The translations under genes were made by a program, and so were the position numbers. 64,000 nucleotides of DNA, taken from assembly GCA_002401765.2 (NCBI GenBank), contig NVTY02000035.1, positions 1 through 64,000 of the forward strand, given 5' to 3'. This document shows positions 8,793-21,533 of this stretch, piece by piece. The first letter of the stretch is position 1; the number at the start of each line of letters is the position of its first letter. Origin of the DNA: Thiotrichaceae bacterium. GTDB taxonomy: Bacteria > Pseudomonadota > Gammaproteobacteria > SZUA-140. Under the pieces are notes generated by a model that ran no database searches, had not been told where the DNA came from, and saw nothing but the letters and a program-made list of their open reading frames with translations.

Positions 8793-9212
8793 TTAACGCG
8801 CGCGACCCTTCAACTTTTTGATCGCCTGTAGCTGTGCAACTGCTTCTGCTAGCTCAGACTGTGCCTTGGCGTATTCGAATTCTGAAGTTTTATCTTGCAG
8901 TGCATCTTCAGCTTTCTGTTTCGCTTGCAGCGCTGCCGCTTCATCGATGTCTTTGGCGCGCAATGCCGTATCAGACAGTACTGTTACAACATGAGGCTGA
9001 ACCTCAAGCATGCCACCAGAGACATAAAACGACTCTTCACTATCACCATTTTTGACGCGCACTTCACCCGGTTTGAGCTGCGTTAGCAATGGTGCGTGGC
9101 CAGGAAGAATCCCCACCTCTCCCATCACTGCGGGTGCAAATACCATCTCGGCCGTACCAGAGAAGATTTCACTCTCAGCACTTACGATATCGACATGTAT
9201 TGTCATTGCCAT
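8793..9212 (-). CDS. atpC: ATP synthase F1 subunit epsilon
   Basis: The 139-residue protein is the epsilon subunit of the F1 central stalk and an inhibitor of ATP hydrolysis. The N-terminal beta-sandwich ([31 protein letters not shown]) is followed by two C-terminal helices. AGGA seven bases before the ATG at 9212 supports this start. It is the last gene of the atp operon and is followed by a stem-loop terminator. Confidence 0.97.
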   Translation of the reverse strand: MAMTIHVDIVSAESEIFSGTAEMVFAPAVMGEVGILPGHAPLLTQLKPGEVRVKNGDSEESFYVSGGMLEVQPHVVTVLSDTALRAKDIDEAAALQAKQKAEDALQDKTSEFEYAKAQSELAEAVAQLQAIKKLKGRAR

Positions 9213-9287
9213 TACTTAGTCCTGCCCAATATACAAACACAATTATTAAAGGGGGCTTAAACGTGCCCCCAGGTGTTTCTTGCTGAT

Positions 9288-10688
<1,401 letters not shown>

Positions 10689-10740
10689 TTAATATCTTGT
10701 CTTGCAAAAATGATAAACAACTGGTCAATCAAGCCTCACG

Positions 10741-11601
10741 CTATACAGCGGATGCGCCACTCACGATTTCGGAAATTTCCTGAGTAATCGCTGCCTGACG
10801 TGCCTTATTGTAAATCAGCTGCAATTCACCAATTAGATCACCCGCGTTATCTGATGCGGACTTCATCGCAACCATACGTGCTGCCTGCTCACAGGCGAGG
10901 TTTTCAACCACACCCTGGTAGACCTGCGATTCAATAAAACGAACCAGCAGGGCATCCAGCACATCTTTCGCTTCAGGCTCGTAGAAATAATCCCAGTGGT
11001 GCGCCAGTTCTTTGTCTTCTTTTTTCTCAACCGGTAACAACTGTGCAACCGTAGGCTGCTGCGTCATGGTGTTTACAAATTCGTTGTAAACCACATAGAG
11101 GCGATCCAGTTTGCCTTCGTTAAAGGCATCCAGCATCACCTTAACCACGCCAATTAGATCAGAAATCTCAGGCCGATCACCCAGATTCTCCGTCTGTGCG
11201 ACGATGTTACCGCCAAGACGTGCAAAAAAGGCACCGCACTTGCTGCCGATGGTGCAGAGCTCGATCTCTTTACCCTGGTCATGCCACTCTTTCATTGACG
11301 CAACGGTTTTCTTAAACAGGTTACTGTTCAAACCACCACACAGGCCACGATCTGAAGAGATCACGATATAACCAACACGGCTTACCTCGCGGTCGTCCAT
11401 GTACGGATGCTTATATTCAGGGTGCGCGTGAGCCAGATGATCAACCACATTGCGCATTTTCTGCGCATAAGGGCGCGAAGCCCGCATGCGTTCCTGCGCC
11501 TTACGCATCTTACTCGCGGCGACCATCTCCATCGCACGCGTGATCTTCTGCGTATTCTTGATGCTATTGATCTTGGTGCGTATCTCTTTGCCTACGGCCA
11601 T
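10741..11601 (-). CDS. atpG: ATP synthase F1 subunit gamma
   Basis: The 286-residue gamma subunit is the rotating shaft of F1. The N-terminal coil [20 protein letters not shown], the central [13 protein letters not shown] segment and the C-terminal helix with [10 protein letters not shown] and [12 protein letters not shown] are the family landmarks. It lies 16 bp behind atpA in the standard operon order. Confidence 0.98.
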   Translation of the reverse strand: MAVGKEIRTKINSIKNTQKITRAMEMVAASKMRKAQERMRASRPYAQKMRNVVDHLAHAHPEYKHPYMDDREVSRVGYIVISSDRGLCGGLNSNLFKKTVASMKEWHDQGKEIELCTIGSKCGAFFARLGGNIVAQTENLGDRPEISDLIGVVKVMLDAFNEGKLDRLYVVYNEFVNTMTQQPTVAQLLPVEKKEDKELAHHWDYFYEPEAKDVLDALLVRFIESQVYQGVVENLACEQAARMVAMKSASDNAGDLIGELQLIYNKARQAAITQEISEIVSGASAV

Positions 11602-11617
11602 TACAACTCTCCCGTCT

Positions 11618-13159
11618 TTACCAGACGTTGTTTGCCTTGAATGACTCGATAGCCGATGTCAGTCCTGCTTTGATATCGCCATTGTAGTCACCAGAGTCAT
11701 TGATGGTCGCCATTAGCTCAGCGTGACTGCTATTCATGTAGCTAGTCAGTGCCGCTTCAAAGTCACCAACCTTGTTCAGCTCAACATCATCAAGAAAGCC
11801 TTCATTAGCAGCGAATAAAGAGGTTGCCTGATCCGCAACACTCATCGGCGAATACTGCTTCTGCTTCATCAGTTCGGTAACACGCTGGCCACGCTCAAGC
11901 TGCTTACGGGTCGTTGCATCAAGATCAGACGCAAACTGTGCAAATGCAGCCAATTCACGATACTGTGCAAGATCAAGACGAACACCACCACCCAGTTTCT
12001 TAATGATTTTGGTCTGAGCCGCACCACCCACACGAGATACCGACAGACCCGCGTTAATCGCAGGACGGATACCCGCGTTGAAAAGATCGGTCTCAAGGAA
12101 GATCTGCCCATCGGTAATCGAAATAACGTTGGTTGGTACGAATGCAGATACGTCACCACCCTGGGTTTCAATGATTGGCAGTGCGGTCAAGGAACCGGTT
12201 TTACCTTTCACTTCACCGTTGGTGAATTTTTCTACGTAATCAACATTGACGCGAGCAGCACGCTCTAGCAGACGAGAATGGAGATAGAAAACGTCACCTG
12301 GATACGCTTCACGACCTGGCGGACGACGTAGCAGGAGTGATACTTGACGATAGGCCCAGGCTTGCTTGGTCAGATCATCATAAACAATCAGTGCATCTTC
12401 ACCGCGATCACGGAAATATTCACCCATGGTGCAACCCGCGTAAGGGGCGATGAACTGCATCGATGCTGGATCAGATGCGGTCGCTGCTACAATAATGGTA
12501 TGAGCCAGCGCATCATGTTCTTCAAGCTTACGTACCACATTGGCAACAGAAGAGGCCTTCTGACCAATCGCAACATAAATACAGGTAATACCGGTGCCTT
12601 TCTGATTGATGATCGCATCAATCGCCACCGCTGTTTTACCGGTTTGACGATCACCAATGATCAGCTCACGCTGGCCACGGCCAATCGGCACCATCGCATC
12701 AATCGCTTTCAAGCCGGTCTGTACTGGCTGGTCAACACCCTGACGTGCAATCACGCCTGGCGCTACTTTTTCGATAGGGGAGGTGCCATCTGATTCAATC
12801 GGCCCTTTACCATCAATCGGCACACCTAGGGAGTTTACCACTCGGCCTAGTAGCCCTCTACCAACCGGAACCTCAAGGATTCGACCGGTACACTTTGCGT
12901 TATCACCTTCAGAGATGCTTTCGTAAGCACCCATAATCACCGCACCGACAGAGTCGCGCTCAAGGTTAAGTGCCATGCCAAAGGTGTTGTTGGCGAATTC
13001 AATCATTTCGCCCTGCATGACATCAGCCAGGCCATGAATACGAACAATACCATCTTTAACGCTGACCACGGTACCTTCGGTACGTGCTTCGCTGACTACA
13101 TCGAAATTTTCGATTCGTTGCTTAATCAGCTCACTGATTTCTGCTGCATTTAACTGCAT
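11618..13159 (-). CDS. atpA: ATP synthase F1 subunit alpha
   Basis: The 513-residue alpha subunit binds nucleotide in the non-catalytic sites of F1. The P-loop GDRQTGKT, the VGRVVNSLG-type N-terminal region ([19 protein letters not shown]) and the conserved [10 protein letters not shown] are present, and the length is the usual 513. AGGAT stands 7 bases before the ATG. Confidence 0.98.
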   Translation of the reverse strand: MQLNAAEISELIKQRIENFDVVSEARTEGTVVSVKDGIVRIHGLADVMQGEMIEFANNTFGMALNLERDSVGAVIMGAYESISEGDNAKCTGRILEVPVGRGLLGRVVNSLGVPIDGKGPIESDGTSPIEKVAPGVIARQGVDQPVQTGLKAIDAMVPIGRGQRELIIGDRQTGKTAVAIDAIINQKGTGITCIYVAIGQKASSVANVVRKLEEHDALAHTIIVAATASDPASMQFIAPYAGCTMGEYFRDRGEDALIVYDDLTKQAWAYRQVSLLLRRPPGREAYPGDVFYLHSRLLERAARVNVDYVEKFTNGEVKGKTGSLTALPIIETQGGDVSAFVPTNVISITDGQIFLETDLFNAGIRPAINAGLSVSRVGGAAQTKIIKKLGGGVRLDLAQYRELAAFAQFASDLDATTRKQLERGQRVTELMKQKQYSPMSVADQATSLFAANEGFLDDVELNKVGDFEAALTSYMNSSHAELMATINDSGDYNGDIKAGLTSAIESFKANNVW

Positions 13160-13208
13160 GTTTATATCCTCTATAACGAATTATTTTCAGTGGGTCTTAA
13201 ACCAACGT

Positions 13209-13745
13209 TTAATGGGTCAGGGCATGGGTCAGTTTTTCTAACTGCCCCACCACCGAACCGTCGATAACCATATCGCCTGCGCGAATAATGGCACCACCCA
13301 CTAGAGAGTTGTCTGTTGTGCAGACGAGCTCGACCTCGCAACCCAAACGCTTTTTCAACGCTTTTTTGATGCTGGTCTGCTGCGCACTGGTCACCGGAAA
13401 TGCGGAGACTACCTGCGCCTGGACTGTTTTTTCAGCCTCAGCACGGTATTCTTCGTACAACGTCGTGATTTCAGGCAGAACGGTTACCCGTCCATTTTCG
13501 ACCAATAACTTAATCAGATTTTTTGCGGCATCGTCAAAATGATCACCGCAAACACCCAGAAAAAGGTCAACCAGTTGTGCATTGCTCACCCGTGGATTAC
13601 CGACCACGGACTGCATTCCACTGTCCTGTACTACGGCAGATGCCAGCGCCAGAGCGTCAGACCACTTTGCAAACTGCTTAGTTGCTGCAGCTTGCTCAAA
13701 AACGGCCTGTGCGTAAGGACGTGCGATTGTGCTTTTCTCAGCCAT
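13209..13745 (-). CDS. atpH: ATP synthase F1 subunit delta
   Basis: The 178-residue delta subunit links the peripheral stalk to the top of F1. The N-terminal six-helix bundle begins STIARPYAQAVFEQA, and the C-terminal part contains GGAIIRAGDMVIDGSV, the OSCP/delta signature. It sits between atpF (15 bp upstream) and atpA. Confidence 0.97.
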   Translation of the reverse strand: MAEKSTIARPYAQAVFEQAAATKQFAKWSDALALASAVVQDSGMQSVVGNPRVSNAQLVDLFLGVCGDHFDDAAKNLIKLLVENGRVTVLPEITTLYEEYRAEAEKTVQAQVVSAFPVTSAQQTSIKKALKKRLGCEVELVCTTDNSLVGGAIIRAGDMVIDGSVVGQLEKLTHALTH

Positions 13746-13760
13746 GCTCGTTCAGCCCTC

Positions 13761-14231
13761 TTATATCTGGCCAACCAGATCTTTCAACAGATCGGCATGC
13801 GTCTTTTCGTCCACTTCACGGCCAAGAATACGGCCCGCACCTGCAGCAGCAATCGTTGCTACCTTACCGCGAAGCTGCTCTTTGGCACGATTCACTTCCT
13901 GCTCGATCTCAGCTTTAGCACCAATAATCAAACGTTCACCTTCTGTACGTGCCTTCTCTTTTGCCTCTTCGACAATTTCGTTGCCACGTCTTTCTGCCTG
14001 GGCCATGATCTCAGCTGCCTGAGACTTCGCTTCAACCAGGTGCTCTTTAGCGCGCTTTTCAGCAAGCTCAAGATCATGCTTACCCTTATCTGCAGCAGCC
14101 AGGCCGTCAGCAATGCGCTTCTGTCTAGCCAACAGAAGGTCATTCATCGGGTTCCAAAGCACTCGATTGACGAACCACAACAGCGTAACGAATGCGATAA
14201 TCTGTGCAATCAGAGTTACGTTAATATTCAT
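13761..14231 (-). CDS. atpF: ATP synthase F0 subunit b
   Basis: The 156-residue subunit b forms the peripheral stalk. A single N-terminal membrane helix (INVTLIAQIIAFVTLLWFVN) is followed by a long charged coiled coil and a C-terminal GREVDEKTHADLLKDLV region. GGAGACTTAG precedes the ATG. Length and composition are standard for proteobacteria. Confidence 0.97.
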   Translation of the reverse strand: MNINVTLIAQIIAFVTLLWFVNRVLWNPMNDLLLARQKRIADGLAAADKGKHDLELAEKRAKEHLVEAKSQAAEIMAQAERRGNEIVEEAKEKARTEGERLIIGAKAEIEQEVNRAKEQLRGKVATIAAAGAGRILGREVDEKTHADLLKDLVGQI

Positions 14232-14280
14232 CTAAGTCTCCTAAATAAATAAGGTGTTACCAACCTGGGGCCGGTTAACC

Positions 14281-14580
<300 letters not shown>

Positions 14581-14596
14581 CTATTTAAAAAATATT

Positions 14597-14655
14597 AAAT
14601 CAAAACTCTAAAAATCAAACTATTAAATCTAAATCAAAACTCTAAAACTCAAACT
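14597..14655. repeat. 25-nt tandem repeat in the atpB-atpE gap
   Basis: Two 25-base AT-rich units, 14597-14621 and 14631-14655, differ at one position and are spaced 34 bases apart. They fill the leader of atpE. The gap also holds an imperfect stem-loop (GCGCTCTTTAT with AAGAGTGCG, about 14665-14692). This may affect atpE translation, which must exceed that of its neighbours, but that is inference. Confidence 0.7.
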
Positions 14656-14699
14656 TAATGCATCTCGCACTCTTATACTTAAATAAAGAGCGCGACCAA

Positions 14700-15560
<861 letters not shown>

Positions 15561-15578
15561 TTATTACTAAATTCTTAC

Positions 15579-15989
15579 TTATTCAGCGCTTGTCTGTTTT
15601 TCGCGGCCCTGTCGACCAGCCATTAAAACAAACACTAGTTGCGTGATTACAAAACCGATAATCAACGGCAGCGCTGCCATCTCTAGCGCGCCTAACCCGA
15701 TTCCAAACATGACCAGTACCAGTACAAAACGTACGACTGCGCCCAAATACAAAATCACCTGGCTCATTTGAGCACTTTTTTCAGCTGCCACGCTGGCGCG
15801 ATTAATTCCGCGGCTCAACATTGTGGTCGTAGCGACACTCACCAAACCGCCATAAAAAGCAGAAATTGCCACCCATGAGCCGTCTTTCAGCAAAAACCCA
15901 GCGGCAATCGCAAGGCTAATACCTAGCTGCAATAGTATGGTTTTCTTGGCATTATTAGCCAACTCACTTGATTTTTCGGAATCACTCAT
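15579..15989 (-). CDS. atpI: ATP synthase subunit I
   Basis: The 136-residue membrane protein has four predicted helices and matches the AtpI family, an assembly helper for the c ring and possible magnesium channel. It heads the atp operon together with the small gene before it, whose stop it overlaps by 4 bp (ATGA). The protein diverges quickly between species, as usual for AtpI, so the call rests on position, length and topology. Confidence 0.88.
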   Translation of the reverse strand: MSDSEKSSELANNAKKTILLQLGISLAIAAGFLLKDGSWVAISAFYGGLVSVATTTMLSRGINRASVAAEKSAQMSQVILYLGAVVRFVLVLVMFGIGLGALEMAALPLIIGFVITQLVFVLMAGRQGREKQTSAE

Positions 15990-16186
15990 CCGAGCTTACT
16001 CAACAGTCCATGCACCTTAATGATCCCACCCACTATACCAAGGCCGCCGAATATTAGCATAAAGAGCGGCTGAGTATCCAGCCAGTAATCAACGAATAAA
16101 CCGAGGCCAAAGCCAGCGACAGTCATTGATGTCAGCATGGTGCCAACCCCAATCAGTAAAAGTCCTGGCCCCTTCTGTTCACTCAT
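15986..16186 (-). CDS. AtpZ/AtpI-like small membrane protein
   Basis: The 66-residue protein has two membrane helices separated by a short loop (GLFVDYWLDTQPLFMLIFGG), the pattern of the AtpZ family, called a putative F0F1 assembly or calcium/magnesium transport factor. It is the first gene of the atp operon and overlaps atpI by 4 bp. Upstream (16187-16273) is an AT-rich region with TATACT on the minus strand near 16225, a plausible operon promoter. Confidence 0.8.
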   Translation of the reverse strand: MSEQKGPGLLLIGVGTMLTSMTVAGFGLGLFVDYWLDTQPLFMLIFGGLGIVGGIIKVHGLLSKLG

Positions 16187-16273
16187 GCGCTTATATTACC
16201 TGGCTCATCCAAAACAGGGAGGACAGTATATCAAAAATAGATTCAGTAGGTTAGGTCTGTATTACAACAAATT

Positions 16274-17149
16274 TCATTTAATATGCTCAAGGATGCCTTC
16301 CAGCTCATCAAGACTATTATATTGAATCACCAACTTACCTTTGCCTTTTGCTGAGTGCTGAAATCTAACCGTCGCACCCAATCGTTCTGACAAATCCTCC
16401 TGTAAGCGACGTACATCAGGGTCATTTTCAATGCTCTTCGATGATTTTGCCTTCACTGCAGGCGATTGCGCCCGCCTAACAAGTTGCTCAGTTTCACGCA
16501 CCGACATGCCTTTTCCAACCACCCGTCGCGCCGCCTCAATCTGCGCATCGCCCTGCAATCCCAGTAGTGCGCGTGCATGCCCCATCCCCAAATCACCTAT
16601 CTGCAACATCTGCTTCACTGCTGCGCTAAGATCAAACAGGCGCAATAGATTAGAGACCGCGACACGAGAACGACCGACCGCCTCAGCAGCCTCCTGGTGA
16701 GTCAGTTCAAATTCTAAGATCAAGCGCTGCAGTGCCGTCGCTTCTTCCATCGGGTTAAGGTCTTCACGCTGAATATTTTCGATTAGCGCCATCGCCATGG
16801 CGGTTTGATCAGGCACATCTCGCACCACCACGGGCACTTCATGCAACCCTGCAATCTGCGCCGCGCGCCAGCGACGCTCGCCAGCGATGATCTCATATTT
16901 GTTTTCTGAAATAGGGCGTACAACAATCGGCTGCACCACGCCCTGCGCGCGAATTGATGCCGCTAACTCATCCAGCGAATCGGTACCCATGTCGGTACGC
17001 GGCTGATATTTACCACGCTGCATCACATCCAGCGGCAGGTGGCGCAGGTCCGATGTTCTGGCCGCCGCCTCCGTGGTGGTCGGCACTGGGGCCGCGCCGC
17101 CTAACAATGCATCAAGGCCGCGTCCCAAACCGCGCTTTTTCGTCGCCAT
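16274..17149 (-). CDS. parB: chromosome partitioning protein ParB
   Basis: The 291-residue protein binds parS sites near the origin and spreads as a CTP-dependent clamp. It starts MATKKRGLGRGLDALLGG. The ParB/Srx domain shows QPRTD and GERRWRAAQIAGL (CTP-binding box), followed by a helix-turn-helix (THQEAAEAVGRSRVAVSNLL) and a C-terminal dimerisation region. ATG at 17149 is chosen over the in-frame TTG just before it. No full parS consensus is evident in this window. Confidence 0.97.
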   Translation of the reverse strand: MATKKRGLGRGLDALLGGAAPVPTTTEAAARTSDLRHLPLDVMQRGKYQPRTDMGTDSLDELAASIRAQGVVQPIVVRPISENKYEIIAGERRWRAAQIAGLHEVPVVVRDVPDQTAMAMALIENIQREDLNPMEEATALQRLILEFELTHQEAAEAVGRSRVAVSNLLRLFDLSAAVKQMLQIGDLGMGHARALLGLQGDAQIEAARRVVGKGMSVRETEQLVRRAQSPAVKAKSSKSIENDPDVRRLQEDLSERLGATVRFQHSAKGKGKLVIQYNSLDELEGILEHIK

Positions 17150-17218
17150 CAATTACTCTCTAAAAATAGTGTTAGCTAGATTATTAGCCTTAATGCCTTG
17201 AAAGACAAATAAAAAATA

Positions 17219-18001
17219 TTACGCGACCTGCGCGGCTTTAGACTCACGACGCAGTATCTCACCCGCCAATGCTAAGTAGGCAAGGGCGCCGCGCGAGGTC
17301 TTATCATAGTGAATAGCAGGCAGGCCATGACTTGGCGCCTCCGCCAACCGTACATTTCTTGGCACCACGGTACGGTATACCTTGTCGCCAAAATGACTAA
17401 TCAACTGTGCCGAGACTTCATTCGACAGGTTGTTGCGCGGATCAAACATGGTACGCAGCAAGCCCTCTATTGAGAGACGCGGATTAACCGTCAAACGCAC
17501 CTGCTCAATCGTCGCCACCAATGCGGTCAAGCCTTCAAGTGCATAATATTCGCACTGCATCGGGATGATTACCCCTTCGGCGGCCACCAGCGCATTGACC
17601 GTCAACATGTTCAATGTTGGCGGGCAATCGATCAATATATAGTCAAACTGATCATCAATCGGTTGAAGCGCCTTAGCAAGACGACTCTCTCGGCCGTCAA
17701 CATTGATCAATTCAACTTCTGCCACAGTCAAATCACCGTTCGATGGCAGCAAGCTGTAACCAATATGCTCCTGATGAATCATCACCTCACTCACGCTTGC
17801 CTCATTCAGTAACACATCACAACATGAGCCCTCAAGTGAATTTTTATCAACGCCGCTGCCCATGGTCGCATTGCCCTGCGGATCGAGATCGATCAACAAC
17901 ACACGGCGCTTGGTCGCCACCAACGAAGCCGCTAGGTTAACGGTCGTCGTGGTTTTGCCCACGCCGCCTTTCTGATTGGTAATCGCAATAATTCTGCTCA
18001 T
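17219..18001 (-). CDS. parA: chromosome partitioning ATPase ParA
   Basis: The 260-residue Walker-type ATPase moves ParB-parS complexes along the nucleoid. The deviant Walker A motif KGGVGKTTT is at the N terminus (IAITNQKGGVGKTTT), with DLDPQGNATMG and DYILIDCPPTL following. It is transcribed just before parB and after rsmG, the standard mnmG-rsmG-parA-parB order near the replication origin. Confidence 0.97.
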   Translation of the reverse strand: MSRIIAITNQKGGVGKTTTTVNLAASLVATKRRVLLIDLDPQGNATMGSGVDKNSLEGSCCDVLLNEASVSEVMIHQEHIGYSLLPSNGDLTVAEVELINVDGRESRLAKALQPIDDQFDYILIDCPPTLNMLTVNALVAAEGVIIPMQCEYYALEGLTALVATIEQVRLTVNPRLSIEGLLRTMFDPRNNLSNEVSAQLISHFGDKVYRTVVPRNVRLAEAPSHGLPAIHYDKTSRGALAYLALAGEILRRESKAAQVA

Positions 18002-18013
18002 AAAAACACCCCT

Positions 18014-18042
18014 AAACCGGCTCGCATAGCGAGCGGTTTTTT
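18014..18042. other. stem-loop between rsmG and parA
   Basis: AAACCGgCTCGC, a three-base loop and GCGAGCGGTTT form an 11-bp stem with one bulge, followed on the plus strand by a run of T. In that orientation it looks like a terminator, but no plus-strand gene ends here. On the minus strand it sits within the rsmG-parA gap and could act as an attenuator. Confidence 0.45.
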
Positions 18043-18706
18043 AGTCAATCTTTGGCTTTAACTGCACAATATGACGCGCCGCATCATCACCCGGTACCGC
18101 CACTGTCGATACTTCAAATGCCCCGCATAACTTTTCTAGCACCGCTAGTTCAGCCGTCGGATACTGGCCCTTCATCGCCAGCCACTCTCCTTTTGGAGCA
18201 AGCAGGTGCTTTGTTAATGTCACCATCAACGAAATTTCAGCAAAGGCACGCGATGCAATCTGATCAAACAGCGCCTCCGGCCCAGCGCCTATCAGATACG
18301 CCTCAACCCGGCCATTGTGCACCTCAACATTGCTAATTGCCAACGTGCCCATCGCCTGCGTCATAAAACGGGTCTTTTTGCTGCTGCTATCCAGTAGTAC
18401 AAACTGGATTTCGGGAAAGAGAATGGCCAGCGGTATCCCCGGCAGCCCAGCCCCAGCCCCCACATCCAGAATCCGCGCACCCTTAATGTACGGCACCACG
18501 GTAAGACTGTCGAGCAAGTGCCGTGTCACCATCTGTAATGGATCTCGCACGGCCGTTAGGTTATAGGCCTTATTCCATTTTTCGAGCAGACCCAAATAAT
18601 CGAGCATTTCTTGCTGCTGCTGATCTGTAATCGACAAGCCCAGTTCATTAATGCCATTTTGCAGTATTTCAGCCTGCTGTTTGCGCACGGGCTTATCAAC
18701 ACTCAT
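18041..18706 (-). CDS. rsmG: 16S rRNA (guanine527-N7)-methyltransferase
   Basis: The 221-residue SAM-dependent enzyme methylates G527 of 16S rRNA. The SAM motif [15 protein letters not shown] and the family stretch [14 protein letters not shown] with HLLDSL are visible. Its ATG overlaps the mnmG stop by 4 bp (ATGA), so the two are translationally coupled. Confidence 0.97.
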   Translation of the reverse strand: MSVDKPVRKQQAEILQNGINELGLSITDQQQQEMLDYLGLLEKWNKAYNLTAVRDPLQMVTRHLLDSLTVVPYIKGARILDVGAGAGLPGIPLAILFPEIQFVLLDSSSKKTRFMTQAMGTLAISNVEVHNGRVEAYLIGAGPEALFDQIASRAFAEISLMVTLTKHLLAPKGEWLAMKGQYPTAELAVLEKLCGAFEVSTVAVPGDDAARHIVQLKPKID

Positions 18707-20601
18707 CCTGCCGTCCTCTGCTTAGTGTGCGCTGAACGTTTTTTCAAATGAACCAACAATAGTGAGATTGCCGCTGGGGTCACGCCCGGCACCCGACCCG
18801 CCTGACCAACGGTTGCAGGGCGCTGCGTCATCAATTTCTGCTGCGCCTCTATCGAAAGGCCTCGTACCTGGTCATACGGAAAATCATCCGGCAGCGTCGT
18901 CTCTTCATGGCGTCGATGTCGTGCAATTTCTTCCCGTTGGCGCTCAATGTAACCCGCATACTTTGCCTGCACCTCAACTTGCTCGGCAACAGATGGGGCA
19001 ATTTCAACGGCGTTTGCACAAGAAAGCTGCATGATCGATTCATAAGTCACCTGCGGACGGCGTAATAGATCAATCAATTTCTGCTCTTTTGTCAACGGCC
19101 CTCCCAGGATTTTTTCAGACTCCTCATCGCCCAACTGCCCCGGACGCACCCATGTTTCACTCAGCCGCTGCTGCTCACGCACGATCGCTTCGCGCTTTAT
19201 CTCAAACGCAGCCCAGCGTTCATCATCAACCAAACCTAGCGCCCGCCCTTTTTCGGTGAGGCGCAGATCAGCATTATCTTCTCGCAATAACAGGCGATAT
19301 TCCGCACGACTAGTAAACATGCGATACGGTTCCAATGTGCCCTGGGTAATCAGGTCATCGACCAGCACGCCAAGATAGGCCTCATCGCGACGCGGGCACC
19401 ACGCCTCTTTTTCCTGCACCTTCAACGCGGCATTCAATCCCGCCAGTAGCCCTTGCGCCGCCGCCTCTTCATAGCCGGTGGTGCCGTTGATCTGCCCGGC
19501 GAAAAAAAGCCCGGCCATATGTTTTGTCTCAAGTGATGGCTTCAATTCGCGCGGATCAAAATAGTCGTACTCAATGGCGTAACCAGGACGAATGATATGG
19601 GCAACCTCGAAACCCTTCATCGAACGCACCAGCTCAACCTGCACATCGAATGGCAGGCTGGTCGAGATACCATTGGGGTAGACCTCATTGGTGGTCAACC
19701 CTTCCGGCTCCACAAAGATCTGGTGTGAACCCTTATCAGCAAAACGGACAATTTTATCTTCGATAGAAGGGCAGTAACGCGGCCCAACACCTTCGATCAC
19801 CCCCGTATACATCGGCGAACGGTCGAGAGCTGCGCGAATAATGTCATGCGTTTTTTCATTGGTATGGGTGATATGACACGAAATCTGGCGCGGATGGTCC
19901 GCCACTTTCCCCATATAGGAGAAGACTGGCAACGGGGAATCACCCGGCTGTTCAGTGAGTTGAGAGTAGTCGATGGTGCGCCCGTCGAGTCGTGGCGGGG
20001 TACCGGTTTTAAGGCGATCAACCGTAAACGGCAGCTCACGCAGACGACGCGATAGTGCATTTGATGGCGGATCACCCGCGCGCCCACCCTGATAATGTTG
20101 CATCCCAACATGGATCAGGCCACCCAAAAATGTCCCCACCGTTAGCGCCACCGTTTTAGCGCGAAAGCGCAGCCCCATCTGGGTCACAACACCCATCACA
20201 CGCCCATTTTCAACCACCAGGTCGTCAACCGACTGCTGAAACAGCGTCAGATTGGGCTGGTTTTCGAGGGCAGGGCGCACCATATTCCGATACAGTATTC
20301 GGTCACACTGCGCGCGCGTCGCGCGCACCGCTGGCCCTTTACGCGCGTTTAGGGTCCGAAACTGAATCCCAGCCCTGTCCGCCGCCTTCGCCATCAGGCC
20401 ACCCAGCGCATCAACCTCTTTCACCAGATGCCCCTTGCCGATGCCGCCAATCGCCGGATTACAGCTCATCTGCCCCAGGGTATCGATATTGTGGGTCAGC
20501 AGCAGCGTCTTCACGCCCATACGCGCAGCAGCCAGCGCAGCCTCTGTGCCCGCGTGGCCACCGCCTACTACAATTACATCGAAATCGTCTTGATAAAACA
20601 T
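18703..20601 (-). CDS. mnmG: tRNA uridine-5-carboxymethylaminomethyl synthesis enzyme MnmG
   Basis: With MnmE, this FAD protein modifies U34 of several tRNAs. From the ATG at 20601 it has 632 residues, the family length. The FAD-binding loop [19 protein letters not shown], the [14 protein letters not shown] segment, GTFLGG and the C-terminal [17 protein letters not shown] region are all present. The frame also opens at a TTG seven codons earlier, but [15 protein letters not shown] is the normal N terminus. Confidence 0.97.
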   Translation of the reverse strand: MFYQDDFDVIVVGGGHAGTEAALAAARMGVKTLLLTHNIDTLGQMSCNPAIGGIGKGHLVKEVDALGGLMAKAADRAGIQFRTLNARKGPAVRATRAQCDRILYRNMVRPALENQPNLTLFQQSVDDLVVENGRVMGVVTQMGLRFRAKTVALTVGTFLGGLIHVGMQHYQGGRAGDPPSNALSRRLRELPFTVDRLKTGTPPRLDGRTIDYSQLTEQPGDSPLPVFSYMGKVADHPRQISCHITHTNEKTHDIIRAALDRSPMYTGVIEGVGPRYCPSIEDKIVRFADKGSHQIFVEPEGLTTNEVYPNGISTSLPFDVQVELVRSMKGFEVAHIIRPGYAIEYDYFDPRELKPSLETKHMAGLFFAGQINGTTGYEEAAAQGLLAGLNAALKVQEKEAWCPRRDEAYLGVLVDDLITQGTLEPYRMFTSRAEYRLLLREDNADLRLTEKGRALGLVDDERWAAFEIKREAIVREQQRLSETWVRPGQLGDEESEKILGGPLTKEQKLIDLLRRPQVTYESIMQLSCANAVEIAPSVAEQVEVQAKYAGYIERQREEIARHRRHEETTLPDDFPYDQVRGLSIEAQQKLMTQRPATVGQAGRVPGVTPAAISLLLVHLKKRSAHTKQRTAG

Positions 20602-20749
20602 GTCGTGCCCACTTAAAACCAACCACCCGACAGGTTTCCGGGGGAACCGGGTATTTTACGCGAGAACGGGAGGGTAACCAAGCGAATACAGATTAAATGA
20701 AGTCCGTAGCAAACCTAAACTACACACAAATAAAGGGGGTAAGGCACCG

Positions 20750-21481
20750 CTATCTAGTGATTGGTTTAAAGTCACTCTCTTGGCAGGGCTGAAAATTTAC
20801 TGGCCAAGGCGCACTAATTTTACACAAAACACGATATTGAAGCGGGGCATTAACATTTACCTTCTCAACACTAACCTTCACTTTATCTGCACCTAGAGAT
20901 CCCATAAGCTGATTAAACTCAGCCGAGAAATAACGGGGCGCATAGCCAACTAATGTGATCGGGTCACCCGTTCTAAGCAGCAACGCCTTGTCGTCAAACT
21001 GGTTTTGAGGATCAGGCATCGCAAAAAGCCGTTCTCCAACCTGGAGCTCACATGCCCGCAAACTGTTCTCAGCATGCAAATGACGCATGCCTTGAGAAAA
21101 AAAGAATACTTCATAGCGACGGTCTTCCGTTGGCTGAGGGCAGGGGAACAGCTCCAGAGAATCAGTAGCGCGCAGGCCACCCGTTCTAGCTAATTCATCA
21201 AGAGAATCCGGGTGAACATGACTCAATCCGAGCCATGACATATATTGCTCATACTCTGGGCGTGACTTTGCCAAAATACGGTTTTTAAATAGCGGAAAAA
21301 GCTCTTCAGATACGTACTCAGCATAAAGGTCTTTCATACGGCCAAATGGCGTGAAATTTTTCATGCTTTCAGCGCCATGGGTATACACAAAATGGTAGCG
21401 GTTATCCTCACGGCGAAGCCTTCCCACAGGAGCCCACTGTCGTGATTCTGAATCTTGCCAAGCTACAAAAAGTGACTTCAT
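20750..21481 (-). CDS. HIRAN-domain protein paired with a HipA-like kinase
   Basis: The 243-residue protein has two parts. Residues about 1-90 (VGRLRREDNRYHFVYTHGAE and LFPLFKNRILAKSRPEYE) recall the N-terminal subdomain of HipA kinases. Residues about 122-190 form a HIRAN domain (YEVFFFSQGMRHLH, LFAMPDPQNQFDDKALLL, LVGYAPRYFS), a fold that binds DNA ends in helicases such as HLTF. GAGGAAT stands just before the ATG. The gene follows the HipA-like kinase gene by 52 bp on the same strand. I infer that the pair is a split HipA module in which this subunit supplies the N-subdomain and perhaps DNA sensing or antitoxin activity. The function is not established. Confidence 0.72.
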   Translation of the reverse strand: MKSLFVAWQDSESRQWAPVGRLRREDNRYHFVYTHGAESMKNFTPFGRMKDLYAEYVSEELFPLFKNRILAKSRPEYEQYMSWLGLSHVHPDSLDELARTGGLRATDSLELFPCPQPTEDRRYEVFFFSQGMRHLHAENSLRACELQVGERLFAMPDPQNQFDDKALLLRTGDPITLVGYAPRYFSAEFNQLMGSLGADKVKVSVEKVNVNAPLQYRVLCKISAPWPVNFQPCQESDFKPITR

Positions 21482-21533
21482 TATTCCTCAAGTGACTGAC
21501 TTAACAATCTATTACGGTTAACTTCCAACATCT

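Noticed and set aside
12344-12793. Open frame of 149 codons on the plus strand
   Set aside because: It is antisense to atpA and resembles nothing.
13539-14252. Open frame of 237 codons on the plus strand
   Set aside because: It lies antisense to atpH and atpF, has no family resemblance and a Cys/Leu/Phe-rich composition typical of a complementary-strand frame.
19153-19160. TGTTTCAC, half of a parS consensus
   Set aside because: The other half is absent and it lies inside mnmG. No full parS site was found near parAB.
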